Source: GAS188 sp963794475 (GTDB lineage Bacteria > Pseudomonadota > Alphaproteobacteria > Rhizobiales > Beijerinckiaceae). From it: 64,000 nt of DNA. Location: positions 620,001 through 684,000 of the forward strand of contig CAWCDW010000003.1 in assembly GCA_963794475.1 (NCBI GenBank), read 5' to 3'. Below the pieces are notes generated by a model. It searched no databases and was not told the origin of the DNA. It saw only the letters and a program-made list of their open reading frames with translations. The translations under genes and the position numbers were made by a program. Position 1 is the first letter of the stretch, and every line of letters begins with the position of its first letter. This document shows, in pieces, positions 57,779 to 64,000 of the stretch.

Positions 57779-58315
57779 ATGATCAAGCATCGCGAGCAAT
57801 GGGCACTCGGAATCCTCTCCGGAGCCGTTCTGATCGCAACTCTGGTGGCAGGCGCCGCGTGCGCGCAGGAGCTTGCGCCCATCACGGTATCTCCCCAGCC
57901 CACCCAGGCCATCGCGCTCACCCAGGGTTATTCGAGCACGATCCACGTCGCTCGCCCCTTCAGCACCATTCACATCGCCAATCCGGACATCGTCGACATC
58001 GTGCTCACGACCGACCGCTCGGCCACGCTCGTCCCGAAGACCACCGGCGCGACGAATGTCGATTTCTTCGATGAGAAGAACATGCTGATCTCGGCCGTTA
58101 ACATCATCGTCAACGCCGATGAGGTGCCGGGTAATGTCAAGGTGTTCGATCATCCGGCGCTCACCAGCCATACGAGCTATCACTGCGGAGCGAACACCTG
58201 CCGGTATTTCGAGGAGGTCGTCACCAAGGAGCAGCCCCCCGTGACGGAAACGAAGAGCGTGGAGCGCATCATCCACGAGGATCGCCCGCAACGACCGCAG
58301 CAACCGCAGCAATAA
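57779..58315 (+). CDS. Secreted protein with a pilus-assembly N-terminal (secretin N-type) domain
   Basis: 178 residues. A signal peptide ('ILSGAVLIATLVAGAACAQE') is followed by 'ITVSPQPTQAIALTQGYSS' and 'RPFSTIHIANPDIVDIVLTT', the domain found at the N-terminus of CpaC-type secretins. It has no secretin core. The C-terminus is acidic and Gln/Pro-rich ('RPQRPQQPQQ') with two cysteines ('YHCGANTCRYF'). Such orphans are common in Hyphomicrobiales. A link to the nearby tad pilus is possible but not shown. Confidence 0.75.
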   Translation: MIKHREQWALGILSGAVLIATLVAGAACAQELAPITVSPQPTQAIALTQGYSSTIHVARPFSTIHIANPDIVDIVLTTDRSATLVPKTTGATNVDFFDEKNMLISAVNIIVNADEVPGNVKVFDHPALTSHTSYHCGANTCRYFEEVVTKEQPPVTETKSVERIIHEDRPQRPQQPQQ

Positions 58316-58694
58316 TCCGGGCTCTGGCCGCGTCGCATTTTATTTGATTGACGCTTTGTGAACGGGGGGCAGCTCTGCTTTTGCGGCCTCCGCAGCCTGA
58401 AGTATGCGGTATGTGATGAGATGGGAGCTCACTCGGCTCACCGTTGAATACGTTTGCGTCGACAATCGACTGCTCGCGTCCGTAGTGACACGACATTGGC
58501 CTCATGCGAGCCAACAGCAAACGAAGGCGAACACGATGGCGACCGCTTCGAGGCGAAGCTCCGCAACGTCGCGATTGTTCTGGCTAAGGCGGATGCCGAC
58601 CTGCGCGAGGAACAGATCGAGGGCCTACCGGAGATAAGGCCGTCCCACCGCGTGATCTAACGGGTTATGGAAGCCTCTTGTTAGGGAAGCCTCT
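58316..58694. other. Mostly gene-free stretch
   Basis: A ~50-codon frame ending at 58660 ('FEAKLRNVAIVLAKADADLRE') has coding-like residues but no good start, so I mention it only as a possible small ORF. Confidence 0.3.
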
Positions 58695-59234
58695 ATGTTT
58701 ACCGACTACTACGAAATCCTCGAGGTCAGCCCAAACGCCACGTTGGAAACGATAGACCGGATGTTTCGTTACCTTGCCAGACGCTACCATCCCGACAATC
58801 AGGACTCCGGCGATGTGCGCCGCTTCAGCGAAATCCTGGATGCCCATACTGCGCTCAAGGATCCGGTCAAACGTGCCGAGTACGACATTCAGCATAAAAA
58901 CCATATGCAGTTCGGCCGGAAATTGGCCGAGGAAGCCAGCGACCGTAAAGGCACCGAACGGGATGTCGACATCCAGGACAAGTTGTTGTCGGTTTTTTAC
59001 GTGAAACGCCGGCAAGACATCAAGAACCCCGGCGTGAGCGAATACCAACTAGAACGCTTGTTGGGCTCGCCTGAGCATCTGGAGTTTCATCTCTGGTATC
59101 TGAGAGAAAAAGGCTGGATAAGAAGACAAGAAGACGGCATGCTTGCGATTACAGTAGAAGGCGTCGATCGCGCCAAATCCGAAGATCACCGAGAGGTCGC
59201 CAAATTACTGACCGATCAGAGCCGGCTAGACTGA
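58695..59234 (+). CDS. J-domain protein with C-terminal winged-helix-like region
   Basis: 179 residues. The N-terminal J domain ('DYYEILEVSPNATLETIDRMF', HPD at 32-34, 'DAHTALKDPVKRAEYD') would stimulate a DnaK-type chaperone. The C-terminal half ('KNPGVSEYQLERLLG', 'LEFHLWYLREKGWIRRQEDG') looks like a small winged helix. There is no Gly/Phe or zinc region, so it is not DnaJ itself; probably a specialised co-chaperone. Confidence 0.85.
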   Translation: MFTDYYEILEVSPNATLETIDRMFRYLARRYHPDNQDSGDVRRFSEILDAHTALKDPVKRAEYDIQHKNHMQFGRKLAEEASDRKGTERDVDIQDKLLSVFYVKRRQDIKNPGVSEYQLERLLGSPEHLEFHLWYLREKGWIRRQEDGMLAITVEGVDRAKSEDHREVAKLLTDQSRLD

Positions 59235-59560
59235 GGACTTGTCGCGCCTCTCGAGCGATGGCAGGTGCCCCCATCGACCAGCCGGGCACGTGCTTCGATG
59301 TGGTCCTGAGCTTCCGCGGCGGACAGAATGTGCGCCGCGAAAGTTGACGAGCACGGCCACGCGGCGCTGGGCATCATAGGGCAAAACAGCGGCAGCGCGA
59401 CCCTGGATGATGATTCGCGGCTCGGACTTCTGCGGCCGTCGAGCCGCATGGAGGAATCTCATCGTGTGTTGCGCTTGTGCACTAGTCTGTTTTCCGATCA
59501 TAGGCTTAAATCAGCGTGCACATTTGTTGTCTCAAGCTTTTCTTGGCGCCTGCGCGAGTC
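59235..59560. other. Gene-free stretch
   Basis: No conserved frame found; it includes the leader of the DUF2778 gene. Confidence 0.35.
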
Positions 59561-60790
59561 ATGAGCTACGCGATCGGCACTTTTGGTGACATCCCGTCTA
59601 TCGCGGTTTTGGTTCCGCCACCGCCGCGGCGGAATTTCCGTTTCGTTACCGTTGGCGTGGCGGCGCTTGGCTGCGGGATGCTGGTGACCACGTTGGTGGC
59701 CGCCATCACGGCGGCCACTTGGCTCGCCCTCCATTCCTTTGGCAGCACCCCCGACATCCGCACTGCGACGAAGCCCATAGTTCTCGCCGAGCGGCGACAT
59801 GCGGCGGCGCATGTGCTGATCGACATCGAGCCGTCTCCCGCCACGACGCCGAGCACGGTGCCGCCACCGCCAGCCGCTGCGCCGAGCGTTGTGCCGATGC
59901 CCCTCGCCGCCGTGGCCGAGATCGCGCCGCCGTCGTCTGTCGTTCCGAGGATGGCGTCCCTGTCGCCCGATTCGGCCATGCCTTGGGTCGCGCCGTTGCC
60001 GCCGGTCGCTCCCGATTTCGCCTCCGCTCCGCGGGGCGGCACCACGCTGGTAAGCCTGCCCCCACCCACTTCCAAAGCTACGTCGTGGTCGCTCGACTCC
60101 GTCACGCCGGACGCCGTGCCGCTGCCGCCGCGGCGTCCCGCTGGCATTAGCGAAAGCCACTCGGCGCAACCGGCCGAAGCGGTTCCCGCGTCGGCCGCGG
60201 AGGGGAGCCCGTCCGCCATCGAACCCGGCCCCGATGTCGCCCTCCCGGTATCGGGCGAAACCACGGTCCAGCGAACCATCGCCTCGGCGCCCGCGACGGC
60301 CGCCCCCACCCAGCCGGACAACCGCAACATCCTCCAGAGGATCTTCGGCGCGTTCATCCCGCCGTCCGCGCCCGGCACCGGCACCGCTGTCTATGACATT
60401 GCGGCGCATACCGTCTACATGCCGAATGGCGAGAGGCTCGAGGCGCATTCGGGGCTCGGCCGCAACTTCGACGATCCTCATTCCTTCAACCAAAAGAACC
60501 GGGGCGTGATCCCGCCCCAGACCTATGCTCTTAAGCCGCGCGAGCAGCTGTTCCATGGGGTCGCGGCTCTCCGGCTCGACCCGGTAGGTGACGGCGACAT
60601 GTATGGCCGCGTCGGCATGCTCGCGCATAGCTATATGCTCGGGCCCCGCGGCGATTCGAATGGCTGCGTGTCCTTCAAGGATTATGATAAATTCCTTGCT
60701 GCCTATCAGCGGGGCGAGATCTCGCGGCTCGTCGTCGTGGCGCATGGCGAGGCCACTCCGTCGAGCGTGGCCTCGGTCGATCGCGACTGA
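59561..60790 (+). CDS. DUF2778 domain (Tlde1-like L,D-transpeptidase-fold) membrane-anchored protein
   Basis: 409 residues from ATG 59561. An N-terminal membrane helix ('FVTVGVAALGCGMLVTTLVAA') is followed by a ~200-residue Pro/Ala/Ser-rich linker and a C-terminal DUF2778 domain. The domain starts 'AVYDIAAHTVYMPNGERLEAHSG' region and has the catalytic His and Cys in 'GMLAHSYMLGPRG' and 'DSNGCVSFKDY'. The family includes Tlde1 effectors that cut or exchange peptidoglycan peptides. No type VI genes are nearby, so an envelope housekeeping role is more likely here. Confidence 0.82.
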   Translation: MSYAIGTFGDIPSIAVLVPPPPRRNFRFVTVGVAALGCGMLVTTLVAAITAATWLALHSFGSTPDIRTATKPIVLAERRHAAAHVLIDIEPSPATTPSTVPPPPAAAPSVVPMPLAAVAEIAPPSSVVPRMASLSPDSAMPWVAPLPPVAPDFASAPRGGTTLVSLPPPTSKATSWSLDSVTPDAVPLPPRRPAGISESHSAQPAEAVPASAAEGSPSAIEPGPDVALPVSGETTVQRTIASAPATAAPTQPDNRNILQRIFGAFIPPSAPGTGTAVYDIAAHTVYMPNGERLEAHSGLGRNFDDPHSFNQKNRGVIPPQTYALKPREQLFHGVAALRLDPVGDGDMYGRVGMLAHSYMLGPRGDSNGCVSFKDYDKFLAAYQRGEISRLVVVAHGEATPSSVASVDRD

Positions 60791-61048
60791 GCATTCGGCC
60801 CGATCAAGACCGGTCCCGCCTCGGTCTACGCATAAAAAAGCGCCGCGCCCACACCCAAATCGCGGACTAACCTCGTCGAGGCTGATGTCGGGTCCGATCG
60901 CCCCGACTCACGTTGGGTTATCAAGTGATATTTTCGGGCAAGGATCCCATCCGACTGCGGAACGCGCATTGACGGGCGTTCTCCCAGAGCATGGCGACCA
61001 AGAGATCCGAGCCGCCGTTGATCACCTGTGTGTGTACGGCGCGAAGCC

Positions 61049-61501
61049 TCAGCGGGGCGAAGCCGTATCCCGCACAGGGCCTTTAAATCGGGGCCGCGGC
61101 CCCTCGTGGTGCAACCACATGTCGAGGGCATCCTTTTGGGCCTGAAGCCGTGGATTTTCCGTAGGATCATCTGGCGGAAGCGGAGGGAGGTTGTGCCGCC
61201 TGTTCTGGTCGAAGAGATCGTCGACGGCGGCGCCTATTTTGTATTGTTCGTGCAATCTGCATTCAATCGCCACGTAGTCGCCGAGGTGGGCGCCGCTGCC
61301 GAAGCGGTCCTTGACATCCTTGTCGGCCACGTAGGTTTCGATTGGCCGAGTAAGCGAATAGGAAAATTCTGTCCCGTACGCCGCGAGAAAATCCTTGCAA
61401 GATAGCGCGGCGACCGTCGCATAGCTCAAATCAGCCGCGCCGGCGACAGAGGCCGCCAGCAGGGCTGCGGCCATTCCAACGCGTTGCGCTGCCTTCGCCA
61501 T
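61049..61501 (-). CDS. HdeA/HdeB-like periplasmic protein
   Basis: 150 residues from ATG 61501. Signal peptide 'RVGMAAALLAASVAGA', then 'VAALSCKDFLAAY' and 'DYVAIECRLHEQYKIGAAVDDLF', with the two conserved cysteines of the HdeA fold. HdeA-type proteins are small acid-stress chaperones in the periplasm; the length is greater than in E. coli because of a C-terminal tail. Convergent with the DUF2778 gene. Confidence 0.7.
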   Translation of the reverse strand: MAKAAQRVGMAAALLAASVAGAADLSYATVAALSCKDFLAAYGTEFSYSLTRPIETYVADKDVKDRFGSGAHLGDYVAIECRLHEQYKIGAAVDDLFDQNRRHNLPPLPPDDPTENPRLQAQKDALDMWLHHEGPRPRFKGPVRDTASPR

Positions 61502-61679
61502 TGGCACTCCCTTCCATGCGCTGTGCTTGTTCCCTTGGGTTGCACCTTACCTCCGGCGCAGCCGCCGTCACACCGCGGCCCATGTAGCGCTGCATCGCGC
61601 CACGGCCCAGCCCGACAGAATTGCAAATGGAAAGCGACTGCGACAGCCTCAGGCCTGATTGCACTCTGGGAGGAGAACC

Positions 61680-62339
61680 ATGGGCACGCAGATACAGTTC
61701 GCTCGTCCCGATGGCGGACAGACTGATGGATACTTGGCGCTGTCCGGTCCAGGTCGCCCAGGGGTCGTGGTCATTCAGGAGTGGTGGGGACTCAACGATC
61801 AAATTTGCGGAGTGGCAGATCGATTTGCGCGTGCCGGCTACAACGCCTTGGCTCCCGATTTGTATAAAGGCAAAATGACCACCGAACCTGACGAGGCCAA
61901 TCACCTTATGACCGATCTCGATTTTCCGGATGCGACCCGTCAAGATCTCACCGGTGCGGTGACGTACATGCGAGAAAGAAGCAACAAAGTCGCCGTGACG
62001 GGCTTCTGCATGGGCGGAGCCTTGACCATCGCTGCGGCAGTCCACGTAATCGATATCGATGCGGCGGTATGTTTCTACGGTATCCCGCCTCGGGAGCTTG
62101 CCGACCCCGCCAAAATCCGCGCCCCTTTCCAAGGTCATTTCGCCGACAGGGACGATTGGTGCACTCCGGCCAAGGTGGACGAGTTAGAAGCCGCATTGAA
62201 GCGCGCCGGCGCCAAGCACGAAATTCATCGTTACGATGCGGCCCACGCCTTCTTCAACGAGCGCAGTCCGGCGTATGATTTCGGCTCTGCCAATCTGGCA
62301 TGGGACCGCACGGCCGGGTTTCTGAAGAAGTGGCTGTAG
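61680..62339 (+). CDS. Dienelactone hydrolase family protein
   Basis: 219 residues from ATG 61680, seven bases after AGGAG. Alpha/beta hydrolase with the nucleophile in 'VTGFCMGGALTIAAAV' (Cys), the acid in 'FADRDDWCTP', and the His in 'RYDAAHAFFNERS', the Cys-Asp-His triad of dienelactone hydrolases. 'VVVIQEWWGLND' is the family oxyanion block. Cytoplasmic. No chlorocatechol genes are adjacent, so the natural substrate is unclear. Confidence 0.88.
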   Translation: MGTQIQFARPDGGQTDGYLALSGPGRPGVVVIQEWWGLNDQICGVADRFARAGYNALAPDLYKGKMTTEPDEANHLMTDLDFPDATRQDLTGAVTYMRERSNKVAVTGFCMGGALTIAAAVHVIDIDAAVCFYGIPPRELADPAKIRAPFQGHFADRDDWCTPAKVDELEAALKRAGAKHEIHRYDAAHAFFNERSPAYDFGSANLAWDRTAGFLKKWL

Positions 62340-62394
62340 GTCGTCCCTGAGCCCGCAGTAACTTGCACCTTGGGGCGGCGAAAGACGTGAGCCT

Positions 62395-62664
62395 TCACGA
62401 TCCCGAGCGTCGAGGGAGATCCGACTTGGCGCCTCCTCCGGCGGGAGAGGGGCCGCCCTCCTTTTCCCGCACTCCCCCTTGAATGAACTCGACGCCGGCC
62501 TGCTCCAGCGCGCCTTGGAGCGCCGCGAGATCCTCGGGTTTTGGCTTTCCGAACCCGCCCTCAAAATCGAAGATGACGACGACAGGCACGACCGCCGCGG
62601 CTGCGAGCTGGGCCATGGACATGTTAACGAGCCCGCGAGCCGCGCGGCATTGCGCCGGCGTCAC
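62395..62664 (-). CDS. Small XRE-like helix-turn-helix protein, degenerate
   Basis: 89 residues from GTG 62664. Begins 'TPAQCRAARGLVNMSMAQLA', the usual opening of small Cro/CI-type regulators of alphaproteobacteria, then 'FDFEGGFGKPKPEDLAALQGALEQAGVEF'. The recognition helix appears altered ('AAAAVVPVVVIF'). Tandem to a similar gene at 62683. May be a weak or decaying regulator. Confidence 0.55.
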   Translation of the reverse strand: MTPAQCRAARGLVNMSMAQLAAAAVVPVVVIFDFEGGFGKPKPEDLAALQGALEQAGVEFIQGGVREKEGGPSPAGGGAKSDLPRRSGS

Positions 62665-62682
62665 GTGAGCCGCCTCGTCCGT

Positions 62683-62975
62683 CTACTCGTCATTGCTGGC
62701 GTTCAGCTCGTCGGCCGCAATCGTCCCGCCGCCCGAAGCTTTCAGACGCACCCCCGGTTGGCCGCCATTGGTGAATTCGACGCCCGCGGCTTCGAGGGCA
62801 CGGCGTAGTCTTTCGACGGTTCGCCCCTGGGCTGCGAGGACGCCTCGGAGTGTTTCAAGCCTTTTTACGGAGGGCAGCGACACGTTCGAGGCTCCGGCAA
62901 GGTCCTTTTGTTCCCATCTCAGCAATGCCCTTGCGGCGCGGATCTGTTCGCTCGGTTATCATCGGTGACACTACC
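62683..62975 (-). CDS. Small XRE-like helix-turn-helix protein, start damaged
   Basis: The conserved part reads 'IRAARALLRWEQKDLAGASN', then 'VSLPSVKRLETLRGVLAAQ' and 'RRALEAAGVEFTNGGQPGVRL', a typical small XRE regulator. The frame has no ATG at the expected place: an ATG at ~62970 would fit if one base were removed just after it. Otherwise translation starts at TTG 62925. Same layout and tail as its neighbour at 62395, so the two are paralogues. Confidence 0.55.
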
Positions 62976-63268
62976 GTTCAGCAAAGTTTAATACCTGAGG
63001 CATTGGAAAGGCGCCAGCCTCATAATCAATCTGAGGTGGGCGCTGACTACCCCTAGTATCGAAGGAAGGAAGCGGAAGGGCCGCGGCTTGATCGCGATTT
63101 CGAACGCCAACAAAAATGGCCGCCAGCGGTTTCCCGCAAAAAAAGGCGCCGCATCCGCTCTCATTCTCGTACCGTGCGCCCTGCTCTTGCCTCGGCGAGG
63201 GGCTTTGCAAAACGGGTCGGCGAGGCGATGCTGGCGCGACAGGCGGCAAAGCTGAGCGGGAGGGTGAG
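62976..63268. other. Intergenic region
   Basis: Divergent region between the XRE-like genes and the MaoC-like gene; nothing else recognised apart from AGGG upstream of 63269. Confidence 0.35.
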
Positions 63269-63710
63269 GTGGCGGTCGAGACGCATATCGAGGTCGGCGA
63301 GACGGCCGAATATACGCGCACCATCAGCGAGGCCGATATCCTCGGCTTCGCCAAGATCAGCGGCGATCACGCCCCCATCCACGTCGACGAAGGCCTATGC
63401 GCGCACCACCGCCTATGGTCGGCGCATCGCGCATGGCGCCCTGATGATGGGGCTGCTTTCCGCCACCTCGACCGTGATCTCCGAGCGCTCGACGAAACGC
63501 GGCGCCACCCATGTGCCGGTGTCGCTCGGTTACGACAAGATCCGCATCATCCACCCCGTCTTCATCGACGACACGGTGACGGCGCGCTACACGGTCGAGG
63601 CGGTCGACCGAGACGCCGGCCGCACGCGCTCTAAGGTCGAGATCGTCAATCAAGACGGCAAGCTCTGCCTCATCGGCACGCATGTGCTGAAATGGGTCGC
63701 GCCGCGTTAG
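63269..63710 (+). CDS. MaoC-like (R)-specific enoyl-CoA hydratase, one frameshift
   Basis: Starts at GTG 63269 after GGGAGGG. 'RTISEADILGFAKISGDHAPIH' is the hydratase-2 motif with the catalytic Asp and His. After 'HVDE' the frame gains one G near 63393; the other frame continues 'RRIAHGALMMGLLSA', 'THVPVSLGYDKIRIIHPVF' and 'LIGTHVLKW'. Corrected length ~146 residues. Hot-dog fold, cytoplasmic, acts on enoyl-CoA. Nineteen bases before the DUF993 gene, so probably one operon. Confidence 0.82.
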
Positions 63711-63729
63711 AAAACTTGACGGAAGCGCC

Positions 63730-64000
63730 ATGAACAAGCTTGTCCGTTCGCTCTCGACCCCTATCCGTCTGCCGAAACCCGATCGCTCGATCGAGCTTTA
63801 TCGTCCCGGCGAGCCGCGCGCCTTTCCCCGGCGCGCCGGGCAAAGCTTCAATCGCATTGCCTTCGCGGCCGCGCATGTAGTCGCCGATCCGCTCGGTCCC
63901 GGCGACCCTTGGCTCGACGCAGCGCTCGATTGGGAGAAGACGCTCGCTTATCGCGAATATCTCTTCGACCTCGGGCTCGGCGTCGCCGAGGCGATGGACA
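63730..64000 (+). CDS. DUF993 (dihydrodipicolinate synthase-like) protein, 3' partial
   Basis: The frame is open from ATG 63730 to the window edge (90 codons). It begins 'STPIRLPKPDRSIELYRPGEP' and has 'FNRIAFAAAHVVADPL' and 'PWLDAALDWEKTLAYREYLF', which I recognise as the DUF993 family, a class I aldolase-like group. DUF993 genes often accompany Gfo/Idh/MocA oxidoreductases in sugar-derivative catabolism, so it may mark the start of another catabolic cluster beyond the window. Confidence 0.75.
   Translation, partial: MNKLVRSLSTPIRLPKPDRSIELYRPGEPRAFPRRAGQSFNRIAFAAAHVVADPLGPGDPWLDAALDWEKTLAYREYLFDLGLGVAEAMD

Noticed and set aside
59561..60790. DUF2778 protein as a type VI secretion effector
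   Set aside because: No immunity gene, VgrG, PAAR or other type VI gene in the window, and the protein has its own membrane anchor.

Overview
The window is a G+C-rich bacterial chromosome segment, most likely from an alphaproteobacterium of the order Hyphomicrobiales (Rhizobiales). Beijerinckiaceae or a related methylotroph family is my best guess. Supporting genes are an Usg-family gene, a DUF3280-type secreted protein, a TIGR02281-type aspartic protease, a DUF2778 protein, a DUF993 protein and a complete alphaproteobacterial tad/cpa pilus locus. There is one tRNA (Pro, anticodon CGG). I see no rRNA, CRISPR array or prophage.

Layout. (1) 1-2901: end of a UbiA-type prenyltransferase, a GtrA-like protein, and DprE1-like and DprE2-like enzymes, a polyprenyl-phosphate ribose-to-arabinose cassette. 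(2) 2923-7358, minus strand: class V aminotransferase, VOC protein, initiating sugar-phosphate transferase and UDP-glucuronate decarboxylase. (3) 7690-18450: two diverged direct copies of a module of small genes (zinc-ribbon protein, orphan IS3-OrfA-like HTH protein, small coiled-coil protein, DCC protein). They flank a graveyard of decayed surface-polysaccharide genes: two acyltransferase-3 genes, a galE-like epimerase, a family 2 glycosyltransferase and small relics. (4) 18627-21108: small housekeeping and hypothetical genes and tRNA-Pro. (5) 21332-34882: an uptake and catabolic cluster with a peptide/opine-type ABC transporter, 2-hydroxyacid dehydrogenase, Gfo/Idh/MocA oxidoreductase, enoyl-CoA hydratase, LacI-type regulator, acyl-CoA dehydrogenase, SDR and CoA-transferase. 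A LacI-like operator lies in its divergent promoter. (6) 35556-55174: a complete tad/Flp pilus locus. It contains extra genes: two paralogous polytopic GT-C-like membrane proteins, a Cache-like single-TM protein, an SH3 protein and a small ORF before tadG. (7) 55824-62975: assorted genes (fatty-acid hydroxylase, aspartic protease, orphan pilus N-domain protein, J-domain protein, DUF2778, HdeA-like, dienelactone hydrolase, HTH fragments). (8) 63269-64000: MaoC-like dehydratase and the start of a DUF993 gene.

Reading caution. Many otherwise well-conserved genes are broken by single-base shifts. In the catabolic cluster nearly all the shifts I resolved are one extra G or C, usually in a short G/C run, and there are no accompanying nonsense codons. 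I read these as probable sequencing or assembly errors and annotate those genes as CDS. In the 10.3-15.7 kb island there are also an in-frame stop, missing ends and displaced fragments, so decay there looks real.

How parts fit: regions 1-3 concern envelope and exopolysaccharide sugars; region 5 is one regulated nutrient-use unit; region 6 builds an adhesive Flp pilus, possibly glycosylated.
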